Below are positions 14,821 through 21,721 of a stretch of DNA of 25,982 nucleotides, piece by piece (position 1 is the stretch's first letter; each line of letters starts with the position of its first letter). The notes beneath the pieces are model-generated. The model saw only the letters and a list, made by a program, of their open reading frames with translations, was not told the DNA's origin and did no database searches. The stretch is from JBDRGC01 sp043818215. Lineage in GTDB: Bacteria > Chloroflexota > Anaerolineae > Anaerolineales > UBA11858. Location: contig JBDRGC010000048.1 in the NCBI GenBank assembly GCA_043818215.1, forward strand, positions 1 through 25,982, read 5' to 3'. Made by a program: the position numbers and the translations under genes.

Positions 14821-14838
14821 AAACTGGAGAACCAGTTT
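14821..14838 (-). terminator. Weak intrinsic-terminator-like hairpin after DUF3800
   Basis: AAACTGG, loop of four, CCAGTTT, followed on the minus strand by ATTTTC. The stem is short and AT-rich and the T-run is broken, so it is a modest candidate for the end of the threonine synthase-DUF3800 transcript. Confidence 0.35.
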
Positions 14839-14841
14839 TCT

Positions 14842-14906
14842 CCCGCCCAGCGAAAAGCCGCCGGAATGGTGGCCTGTTTGACCAAGTGTCAGACTAGCTG
14901 GGCGGG
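14842..14906. repeat. 65-bp inverted-repeat unit overlapping the DUF3800 stop
   Basis: CCCGCCCAGC (14842-14851) and GCTGGGCGGG (14897-14906) are a perfect 10-bp inverted pair enclosing about 45 bp. The last codons of the DUF3800 gene (NPPS) and its TAG lie in or at the right arm, so the element has contributed the end of that protein. Confidence 0.6.
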
Positions 14907-15547
14907 TTTTCGTTACCAGGATACTCCCAAATAATGACTTTGTCGCGTACGAGGTCAAAGTAACTGTTATCACCGCCGCGCCAGGCACGCATCATGGCTC
15001 CAGCTACCATATCTGCACACTGAATCAAGTTCTCGCCTTTTGACCGTTTCATAGTGATTTTCTTGAACAACCTGGTCGCTCGCCCAAGATTATGTGTCTT
15101 TAGACTGCGACGCAGTTCCCGCAGGGTGGTTACAGGTGAGCCAAATTGATCTAAAACGAGAATTGTTTCACCGACCTCTCGATTCGGAATCCGGTCAGCC
15201 AACTCTGCAAAGCAGGAAGCGTAGAACCTCGAGTCGCTTGTGTTTCGCCACGCTTCCGGCAGTTGACGCTTATCTACAACTAATGCGCGTCCGACAAAAG
15301 GATGATGAGCCAATGCTGCCAGAAAAGCCCGCCGATTGGTGTCTGAAGTCTTGTGAAACTTGAATTCAATATGCTCAGGAAGATCGAGTTGTTTTTTGAG
15401 CCAATCAATTCGGATGCGCAATGGTTCTGGATCGTTAAGTAAGAGCAGCAAGATCGCGAAGTAGGGGGTAGAGCCTCGATCGAACGCAAAACCCAAATTG
15501 CCGGTTTCGTCTACAAAAGAATAACGATAAGGATAACGTCCGGTCAC
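14894..15547 (-). CDS. DUF3800 domain protein
   Basis: 217 aa from a GTG at 15545-15547, which overlaps the threonine synthase stop (GTGA), so translation is coupled. The family opens with an acidic motif, here YSFVDETGNLGF. The middle has EFKFHKTSDTNRRAFLAALA and ILVLDQFGSPVTTLRELRR. The C-terminal KRSKGENLIQCADMVAGAMM R is the other hallmark. DUF3800 has an RNase H-like arrangement of acidic residues (D/E in DETG, D in VLDQ, D in CADMVAGA), all present. Function is not established, but members are frequent in accessory and defence-rich regions. The protein is full length; its last four residues run into a repeat unit. Confidence 0.82.
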   Translation of the reverse strand: MTGRYPYRYSFVDETGNLGFAFDRGSTPYFAILLLLLNDPEPLRIRIDWLKKQLDLPEHIEFKFHKTSDTNRRAFLAALAHHPFVGRALVVDKRQLPEAWRNTSDSRFYASCFAELADRIPNREVGETILVLDQFGSPVTTLRELRRSLKTHNLGRATRLFKKITMKRSKGENLIQCADMVAGAMMRAWRGGDNSYFDLVRDKVIIWEYPGNENPPS

Positions 15548-16860
15548 AAGTCGAGACTTCGCCTGACGGCTGCCAAAGTCGGCTCGATGATGGGGGCCTG
15601 GCCGGTGGCCTGCATGGCCGCTTGGACATCTTTGAGGCCGCTGCCGGTATTGAGCACCACAACCGGGTCTTGCGGGGTGATGATGCCCTCCCGGACGGCT
15701 TTCACCAGCCCGGCGTACGAGGCGGCCCCGGCAGGTTCGGCGAAGATGCCTACTTTGCCCAGTTCGGCGATCGCGGCGATGATTTCGGCGTCGGAGACGG
15801 TGATATAAGCCCCGCCGGTTTGGGTGGCGGCCCGCAGAGCGCGCAGGCCGTCGCGCGGCAAATCCACGGAGATGCTGTCGGCCATCGTTGTGGCAGTAAC
15901 AGGTTTGATCTCTTCCGTCCCGGCGTTGAAGGCGTTGGCAATGGCCGCCGAACCTTCGGATTGCACCCCAAATATGCGCGGCATTTGCTCCAGCAGACCG
16001 AGGGTGCGTAAATCTTTGAAACCTTTATGCAGGCCGGAAATGATGTTGCCGTCGCCGACTGAAACGAAAATGGAGATTGGTAGGTTGGTAGGTGGTAGAT
16101 TAGTAATTGGTAGATTGGTAATTGGTAGATTGGTAGATTGGTACCCCAATTTACCAGTTCCCAGTTCCCCAATTCCCAACTGCTCCCAAATCTCGAACGC
16201 CGCGGTCTTCTTTCCCTCGGCGGTGAAGGGGTTATAGCCGGTGTTGCGGCAGTACCAGCCGAATTCTTGGGCGGCTTCAATCGACAAATCGAAGGCGGCA
16301 TCGTAGTTGCCATCTACCAGCAATACTTCTGCGCCGTAAATCAGCAATTGGGCAATTTTGGCGGGGGGGGCGCTGCGCGGGGCAAAGATGACAGCTTTGT
16401 GCCCCACGGCGGCGGCCATTCCAGCCAGGGCAGCTCCGGCGTTGCCGGTGGAGGCGGTGACGACAATATCGGCGCCGATCTCGCGGGCGCGTGCAATCAG
16501 GATAGCGCTGGCCCGGTCTTTGAAGGAGGCAGTGGGGTTACGGCTCTCGTCTTTGACCCACAGGTGTTGCAAGCCAAGACTCTGGGCCAGCGGGACCGGG
16601 GAAAATACCGGGGTCCAGCCAGCAGCCCGCAAGGGAGTCCCGTACCCCCCGGGGTCGCCGACGGGCAACAGGGGCAGGTATCGCCACAGGGAGGCATCAT
16701 CTCGCAGAATCAGGTCATCCACCGAATGTATTTTGATGGATGCGTAGTCGAGGATGACATCCAGATTGCCCCCATCTTTAGGGCAGGTGTAGGTAATTTC
16801 GTCGGGCGCGTATTGTGCGCCACAGATAGAACATTGGTAACCGGTAAAGTTGTGGTCCAT
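15544..16860 (-). CDS. thrC: Threonine synthase with an in-frame repeat insertion
   Basis: 438 aa. It converts O-phospho-L-homoserine to threonine using PLP. An N-terminal zinc-ribbon-like region has C10, C13 and C26 (CSICG...YTCPKDGG); the usual fourth cysteine is D29. The PLP lysine is K114 in DESRNPTASFKDRASAI. STGNAGAALAGMAAAVGHKA is the phosphate-contacting loop, FVSVGDGNIISGLHKGFKDL follows, and the end is NTGSGLKDVQAAMQA then IIEPTLAAV. Between L228 and F265 lie about 36 residues that include YQSTNLPITNLPITNLPPTN, encoded by the same TTGGTAGA-type repeat found between genes. Relatives have only a short loop there. All catalytic motifs are otherwise intact, so the enzyme may tolerate the loop. 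The stop overlaps the DUF3800 start. Confidence 0.92.
   Translation of the reverse strand: MDHNFTGYQCSICGAQYAPDEITYTCPKDGGNLDVILDYASIKIHSVDDLILRDDASLWRYLPLLPVGDPGGYGTPLRAAGWTPVFSPVPLAQSLGLQHLWVKDESRNPTASFKDRASAILIARAREIGADIVVTASTGNAGAALAGMAAAVGHKAVIFAPRSAPPAKIAQLLIYGAEVLLVDGNYDAAFDLSIEAAQEFGWYCRNTGYNPFTAEGKKTAAFEIWEQLGIGELGTGKLGYQSTNLPITNLPITNLPPTNLPISIFVSVGDGNIISGLHKGFKDLRTLGLLEQMPRIFGVQSEGSAAIANAFNAGTEEIKPVTATTMADSISVDLPRDGLRALRAATQTGGAYITVSDAEIIAAIAELGKVGIFAEPAGAASYAGLVKAVREGIITPQDPVVVLNTGSGLKDVQAAMQATGQAPIIEPTLAAVRRSLDL
16072..16175. repeat. Repeat array inside thrC, translated in frame
   Basis: About twelve TTGGTAGA/TTGGTAAT-type units followed by CAGTTCCC/CAATTCCC units. It has the same family features as the arrays at 7034, 7560 and 13686, but lies within coding sequence. 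It encodes the NLPIT-rich loop of residues 229-264 without a stop or frame change. Confidence 0.88.
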
Positions 16861-16893
16861 GTGTTATCCAAATGAAATCGAATTTGACCATTG

Positions 16894-17027
16894 GTGTCAA
16901 CTTAAGACCTGGCAGGTTTCCGAAAGTGCATTCAAGATGCAGGTTTTGACCATTTTTAGCACGTTTATGGTATGAGAATAGCTGTGAAAACCTGCCAGGT
17001 CTGGACGGTGATTCCTTAAGTTGACAC
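16894..17027. mobile_element. MITE-like element, 134 bp, with nested inverted repeats
   Basis: The outer ends GTGTCAACTTAAG (16894-16906) and CTTAAGTTGACAC (17015-17027) are a perfect 13-bp inverted pair. A second pair lies inside (ACCTGGCAGGTTT near 16907 and AAAACCTGCCAGGT near 16987-17000). The direct repeat AATTTGAC is found at 16881-16888 and 17035-17042, a possible target duplication though a few bases outside the ends. No reading frame. It separates thrC from the truncated DUF3800 gene. Confidence 0.65.
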
Positions 17028-17070
17028 TTATGCTAATTTGACATACAAAATCAGGAATGCTATAATCCTG

Positions 17071-17511
17071 CTAGATGGTAGAAAGTAAGGCCGGGGCACG
17101 GTGGGATGGCGGTTCGCCGCACTCCACCCACGCAGGGTAAGCACCGTCCGGGTTTTCTACCATTTTTCTTTTTCTGAGTATCTCACTACTATTAATTTCG
17201 GGGGTGTCTTCAATACTTGCACCATCTTTTTCTACAATTAAGACAAACAAAGTCGCGAGTTGTTTGGCTATAGCCGCCAGTACCTGATGACGAGTTTTCG
17301 AACTCGTCGTATAGAATTTCAGTTCCTTTTTGTGCCGCTCTCTTTTGCGTTTGCCTTTGGTTGGCAGGCGACGGCGTATCTTTGGCAATAACCGATCAAG
17401 TCTGCGGTTCGAAGTGTCTGCAATTACAGCCGCAATGATTACAACTGGATCATTGGGATCAAAGAGACGGCCACTTTCATCAATGAGTGCGAATACTTCG
17501 GAGTCTTGCAT
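17071..17511 (-). pseudogene. DUF3800 protein, C-terminus replaced by a repeat element
   Basis: 146 aa. It starts MQDSEVFALIDESGRLFDPN, a normal DUF3800 N-terminus (ALIDESG), and continues RERHKKELKFYTTSSKTRHQ then LATLFVLIVEKDG. The usual C-terminal half, with the second and third acidic motifs, is missing. From about residue 117 (MVENPDGAYPAWVECGEPPS) the sequence is translated from an 89-bp inverted-repeat element, and the frame stops two bases beyond that element. The protein therefore lacks half of its fold and is probably inactive. It is a different subgroup from the DUF3800 gene downstream of thrC. No clear Shine-Dalgarno is visible. Confidence 0.7.
17075..17163. mobile_element. 89-bp inverted-repeat element interrupting a DUF3800 gene
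   Basis: ATGGTAGAAA (17075-17084) and TTTCTACCAT (17154-17163) are a perfect 10-bp terminal inverted pair around a GC-rich centre unlike the AT-rich flanks. It begins exactly where similarity of the DUF3800 frame ends, consistent with insertion. Target duplication is not visible. Confidence 0.55.
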
Positions 17512-17537
17512 GTGTCAGATTCGCCTGAGAGAGCATT

Positions 17538-17660
17538 CAATGCCATTAAGTTAAGCCATCGGCGGATTACGAATCCGCCTGGAGCAGGCAAGAAAAAACC
17601 ATTTTTGCTCCTGTCGGATCCGTGATCCGACAGACACCAACCCTTAACTTAATGACATTA
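17538..17660. mobile_element. MITE-like element, about 123 bp, with 10-bp target duplication
   Basis: The ends AATGCCATTAAGTTAAG (17539-17555) and CTTAACTTAATGACATT (17643-17659) are 17-bp inverted repeats with one mismatch. The direct repeat AGAGAGCATT stands immediately outside at 17528-17537 and 17661-17670, as expected of a target-site duplication. Inside are two hairpins, GGCGGATT-AC-GAATCCGCC-type at 17561-17579 and CTGTCGGAT...ATCCGACAG at 17611-17633. No gene. It lies between the ABC ATPase stop and the truncated DUF3800 gene. Confidence 0.72.
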
Positions 17661-17684
17661 AGAGAGCATTTGCCGCCAGAAAAT

Positions 17685-19247
17685 TCAATCAGGCAGAAGC
17701 TGTCCTTCTTCTTGGACACCAGCCATCAGCAGGCCGAGTTTTTCGGGGGTGGCTGCGCCGCGGGGGACAATGCCCATAATTCGGCCTTCGAAGATGACTG
17801 CGATGCGATCGGAGATAGCCATGACTTCGTCCAGGTCTTCAGATATCATCATGATGGCGGTGCCGTCGCAGCGCTGCTCCAGGAGTTGGGCGTGGACATA
17901 CTCGGTGGCGCCAACATCGAGGCCGCGGGTGGGCTGGGCTGCAATGAGGACGCGCGGGTGGCGGGAAAGTTCACGGGCCAGCACTACCTTTTGGATATTG
18001 CCACCGGAAAGGCTGCCGGCCTTCGTCTCACGGGAGGGGGTTTTGACCTTGTATCTTTCGATCAAATCGTCACTATGTTTGGCTATGGTCTTCAGCATAA
18101 GAAAACCTTTGCGAGCAAAGGGTATTTTATGGTGCTCGCGCAAAATCATATTCTCGGCCACTGTAAAATCTTTGATCATGCCATCACGCATGCGCTCTTC
18201 GGGAATATAAGACAACATCCGATCAGTGAGGACGCCGGGGGAAAAGCCGGTGACGTCGTCCCCTTCCAGGAATACCTTCCCTTGAGTGGATTCTCGCAAA
18301 CCAGTGATGACCTCAGCCAATTCGCGCTGCCCGTTGCCAGAGATACCCGCAATGCCCAGGATTTCGCCAGAATGAACCTTCAGGCTCACGCCGCGCAGGG
18401 CTGGTGTACCCCGGTTGCTATCGCAGGCGATATTCTCTAACGTCAGGCGGGATGGGCCGCGTTCTATGTCTTCGAGGTCGCGAGAAAAGCTGATTTCGCG
18501 TCCAACCATCCAGTTGGCCAACTCTGACTTGGTAATTTCGGCTGTGATTTTCGTGCCGATCTTAGCTCCGTCACGCAACACGGTGACACGGTCGCTGATA
18601 TCCATGATCTCATGCAATTTATGCGAAATAAAGATCAGTCCATGCCCGTCAGCAGCCATTTGGCGCATGATAGCAAAAAACTCGCCTACTTCCTGCGGAG
18701 TGAGTACCGCGGTCGGCTCGTCGAGGATCAGCAGGGCCGCTCCCCGGTAGAGCGCTTTGATGATCTCCACCCGTTGCTGCTGACCCACCGCCAACTGCCA
18801 GATATAAGCTTGGGGGTCAATTTTCAGGCCGTATATGTCGGCTAATTCTAAAATACGTTTCGATACGCGGTCGAGATCGGTAAGTGGGCCGCGGGAGGAT
18901 ACTAATCCCAAAGCGACATTTTCAGCGACGGTGAGTGTTTCCACAAGCATAAAATGCTGATGGATCATGCCGATACCCAGTTTAATGGCATCCGTTGGCG
19001 AGGCGATGCTGACTGACTTACCGTTGAGCAGAATCTCACCATCGCTGGGGGCATACATCCCATATAGGATCTTCATCAGCGTGCTTTTACCAGCACCATT
19101 CTCACCTAACAGGGCATGAACTTCACCGGAACGAACATCAAAGTCCACGTTATCATTGGCTAACACGCCAGGGAAGCGTTTAGTGATGCCGCGCATTTCT
19201 AGACGGTCAATCCGAGTATGGCCAGAGGGGAGGGTGGTTTCGGTCAT
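17685..19247 (-). CDS. ABC transporter ATPase, double-domain, BMP/nucleoside-type importer
   Basis: 520 aa with two ABC cassettes, the RbsA/NupA-like form. First cassette: Walker A GENGAGKST (residues 48-56), signature VGQQQRVEIIKALYRG, Walker B LLILDEPTAVLTPQE. Second cassette: a degenerate Walker A (GISGNGQRELAEVITGL, no lysine), signature LSGGNIQKVVLARELSRHPR, then AAQPTRGLDVGATEYVHAQL. A sterically normal H-loop region (MMISEDLDEVMAISDR) ends the second half. It energises import by the two-permease complexes encoded upstream, on the cytoplasmic face. The start ATG at 19245-19247 has AGGACAAAC upstream. A repeat-filled gap of 287 bp separates it from the binding-protein gene, so expression may be partly uncoupled. 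The substrate is probably a nucleoside or purine-like compound by family. Confidence 0.93.
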   Translation of the reverse strand: MTETTLPSGHTRIDRLEMRGITKRFPGVLANDNVDFDVRSGEVHALLGENGAGKSTLMKILYGMYAPSDGEILLNGKSVSIASPTDAIKLGIGMIHQHFMLVETLTVAENVALGLVSSRGPLTDLDRVSKRILELADIYGLKIDPQAYIWQLAVGQQQRVEIIKALYRGAALLILDEPTAVLTPQEVGEFFAIMRQMAADGHGLIFISHKLHEIMDISDRVTVLRDGAKIGTKITAEITKSELANWMVGREISFSRDLEDIERGPSRLTLENIACDSNRGTPALRGVSLKVHSGEILGIAGISGNGQRELAEVITGLRESTQGKVFLEGDDVTGFSPGVLTDRMLSYIPEERMRDGMIKDFTVAENMILREHHKIPFARKGFLMLKTIAKHSDDLIERYKVKTPSRETKAGSLSGGNIQKVVLARELSRHPRVLIAAQPTRGLDVGATEYVHAQLLEQRCDGTAIMMISEDLDEVMAISDRIAVIFEGRIMGIVPRGAATPEKLGLLMAGVQEEGQLLPD

Positions 19248-19359
19248 CAGTTTGTCCTATGAAAGAGAGGTGAGAAGGGACAGCCCTCTTTTTTGAAACG
19301 ATATTTCTACTCAGGAATGTGTATTATACAACTTACCCATTTCCAAATGTAGGTGTAGT

Positions 19360-19496
19360 GCCGGTTGAGTAGGCTCGGAGGTACGGAGAGCCGTATCGAA
19401 ACCAAACGGGGCTTGAAAATGGGTTAATTTTCTGAAATCCGCTGGGTTTCGATACACTCCGGCACAAAAAGCGTGTGTCTCCGCTACTCAACCGGC
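19360..19496. repeat. 137-bp nested inverted-repeat element between BMP and ATPase genes
   Basis: The outer pair GCCGGTTGAGTAG (19360-19372) and CTACTCAACCGGC (19484-19496) is perfect over 13 bp. The inner pair GTATCGAAACC (19393-19403) and GGTTTCGATAC (19445-19455) is perfect over 11 bp. It can form a long stem in the transcript between the binding-protein and ATPase genes and could modulate read-through or RNA stability. Confidence 0.7.
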
Positions 19497-19534
19497 GCTA
19501 GCGTTAGGATACAAACGTGCAAGTTATTTAATTC

Positions 19535-20644
19535 TCATTCCTCACTAACATCGATAATAATCGAGCCGTCGATGATGCCTTGCACGGCCTCATCGGCTAA
19601 AGCTTTGACATCATCAGGAAGATCGTAACCAGCATTGTAGTCCATAACAAGACCGCCATTAGCCAGAGTGATTGTATAAGCTTCACCGCCATAAGTTCCT
19701 TCGGCGATCAGTGCGATCATCTGGTCTAGCACAACGCTCCAGTCGTAGACCTGGTTGGCAACGACGATATCAGGAGCCAGAGAAGTCTGGCTGGCCTGGG
19801 TACCGAACCAGAGTACCCCGTTCTCTTCAGCAACGCCCACAGCACCGACTACCATCTGGGCAGTACCGGTCAATCCATCGGCACCGGCTGCGACATGCGT
19901 GTTGGCAGCTTCGGAGGCCAGGGCCACATCGGAGAATGAGCCAATCCAGTTGACGTTGACTACAATTTCCGGATTGGTGGCTTGCGCGCCAGCTATGAAA
20001 CCTTTGACGTACAAATCAGCATCGCCAGCTTTGATCGGGCCTACTACGCCGATCACTCCAGTCTCGGACAGGCTGGCCGCGATAACACCATTGACATAGC
20101 CGCCTTCCTGCGAGTTGGCTTCGTAAGCAAAGACGTTACTAATACCCTCGTCAGCGAAGGTGTTCAACGTAGTGCCCCAGGCAAAAGATGTGGTCGGGAA
20201 GTCAGGAGCAATTTCCTGCAAAGAAGAGCCGTACTGCGAACCATGGGCGATAACCAGGTCATAGCCTTCAGAAGCATAGTCACGGATGGCTGCCGCAGCA
20301 TCATCCACTACGAACATACCCTCAGAATAGACGATCTCCATCCCGCTTTCGCCGCCCATTTCTGCCTGAACAGCCAACAAAGCATCGAACATGCTCTGGC
20401 TGAAGGCCAGATCGTTAATGGCGCTGGGCATGATAACAGCAACCCGGAAGGGGCCTTCGTCTGCTGATGCTCCCGCAGCCGGTGCGTCCGCAGCAGGGGC
20501 GTCGGCTTCCGCTGCGGCAGGGGCATCCGCAGCGGGGACATCCGCCGCGGGGGCTGCCGGCGCGTCTATGGGAGGCTCGCCGCCACAGGCGCTCAAGGCC
20601 AGGACTACAACTAACAACAAAACGATCCATAGTTGTTTCTTCAT
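19535..20644 (-). CDS. BMP-family substrate-binding lipoprotein
   Basis: 369 aa. The signal peptide MKKQLWIVLLLVVVLALSAC ends in lipobox LSAC with C20 as the lipid-attached cysteine. Residues about 25-63 are a low-complexity Ala/Asp/Pro tether, common in Chloroflexota lipoproteins. The BMP (PnrA/Med-like) domain begins PFRVAVIMPSAINDLAFSQS; later blocks are YDLVIAHGSQYGSSLQEIAP, FAYEANSQEGGYVNGVIAAS, GVIGVVGPIKAGDADLYVKG and GFIAGAQATNPEIVVNVNWI. BMP proteins capture nucleosides or related small molecules outside the membrane and pass them to the permeases. AAGGAG stands eight bases before the ATG. A palindrome upstream separates it from the permease gene. Confidence 0.93.
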   Translation of the reverse strand: MKKQLWIVLLLVVVLALSACGGEPPIDAPAAPAADVPAADAPAAAEADAPAADAPAAGASADEGPFRVAVIMPSAINDLAFSQSMFDALLAVQAEMGGESGMEIVYSEGMFVVDDAAAAIRDYASEGYDLVIAHGSQYGSSLQEIAPDFPTTSFAWGTTLNTFADEGISNVFAYEANSQEGGYVNGVIAASLSETGVIGVVGPIKAGDADLYVKGFIAGAQATNPEIVVNVNWIGSFSDVALASEAANTHVAAGADGLTGTAQMVVGAVGVAEENGVLWFGTQASQTSLAPDIVVANQVYDWSVVLDQMIALIAEGTYGGEAYTITLANGGLVMDYNAGYDLPDDVKALADEAVQGIIDGSIIIDVSEE

Positions 20645-20708
20645 TATCTTCTCCTTATTATTTTGTTATAGTCGAAACATACTTTCTCGAAAAGAAGGGT
20701 AAAAGCGG

Positions 20709-20732
20709 AAGACGAATTTGCAAATTCGTCTT
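20709..20732. repeat. Perfect 24-bp palindrome upstream of the BMP gene
   Basis: AAGACGAATTTG followed directly by its reverse complement CAAATTCGTCTT. No T-run follows on the minus strand, so it is not a normal terminator. It resembles other GAAT/ATTC-headed palindromes of the window and could be a repeat or an operator-like site in the 144-bp gap. Confidence 0.6.
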
Positions 20733-20788
20733 ACACTCATCACAAACAGAGAGATTCAGCAAACCACCTCCTCTTTTGACAGACTTAA

Positions 20789-21721
20789 CTAATCGCCTCG
20801 TTCGAAGGGTTTAGCCAACGCGGAGGGTGAACGCACCCTCGAGACAGTTATTACTAAGACAACTATTGTCAAAATATACGGCAACATCACCGCGATATCT
20901 GATGGAATGGGGATATTCAATATCTGCATCCATAATTGCATAGAACTGACCATGCTAAAAAGCAGCGCACCAGCCAACACGCCCCAGGGCCGCCAGGCTC
21001 CGAAATACACTAGCGCTACGGCGATGAAGCCGAGTCCGCTGGTCATATTTTGCTGAAAAACATTGAGCAAGGCGATGGACATCGAAGCGCCCGCAACCCC
21101 AGAGAGGATGCCACCTAAAGTGATAGTAAAGTATCTTACACGTGCCACGCTAACCCCAAGCGAATCAGCTGCTTCCGGATTCTCGCCTACAGCCCTGATC
21201 TTCAATCCCAACGTAGTCTTGTTAAGCACGAACCAGGCTGCCGGCACCAACAGAAACGCTCCGTAGACCATGATATTCTGGCTGAAGAAAATTTCGCCGA
21301 TGACGGGAATATCACCCAGCAAGGGAATGTGAACCTTCGGAAATCCTTTTACAGTCTCCACGGTGCCCAACAGCATCTTGAAGAGCAGATCGCTCATGCC
21401 CAGGCCAAACAGGTAAAACCCGATGCCACTGATACCTTGTTCGGCGTGCAAATTGACTGTCACGAAGGCCATCGCCAACCCCATCAACGCGCCTACGCCA
21501 ATAGCAGCCAATAAACCGAGAACCAAACTCCCGGTGGTAAAAGCAATATAAAACGCCACAAAAGCGCCGAGTAACATCTGGCCATCTACGCCCAGGTTGA
21601 GCACGCCGCTGCGCTGTCCGAAGGTCTCGCCGATCGCGGCATAGAGATAGGGCGTTGCCAGCCGGATTCCCGAAGTCAGTATACCGATTATGACTGTAGC
21701 AGAAAGAATTTCACTAATCAT
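20789..21721 (-). CDS. ABC permease, BPD_transp_2 family (second permease of pair B)
   Basis: 310 aa, about eight to ten hydrophobic spans. It starts MISEILSATVIIGILTSGIR then LATPYLYAAIGETFGQRSGV. The family block GETFGQRSGVLNLGVDGQML is the binding-protein-dependent permease motif near residue 35. GLKIRAVGENPEAADSLGVS is the coupling-helix region that contacts the ATPase. The C-terminal spans are IPSDIAVMLPYILTIVVLVI. Its ATG overlaps the stop of the larger permease gene (ATGA), so the two are made together as a heterodimer channel. A short variant (310 aa), it is the second-permease type like YufQ/NupC of BMP systems. Confidence 0.92.
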   Translation of the reverse strand: MISEILSATVIIGILTSGIRLATPYLYAAIGETFGQRSGVLNLGVDGQMLLGAFVAFYIAFTTGSLVLGLLAAIGVGALMGLAMAFVTVNLHAEQGISGIGFYLFGLGMSDLLFKMLLGTVETVKGFPKVHIPLLGDIPVIGEIFFSQNIMVYGAFLLVPAAWFVLNKTTLGLKIRAVGENPEAADSLGVSVARVRYFTITLGGILSGVAGASMSIALLNVFQQNMTSGLGFIAVALVYFGAWRPWGVLAGALLFSMVSSMQLWMQILNIPIPSDIAVMLPYILTIVVLVITVSRVRSPSALAKPFERGD

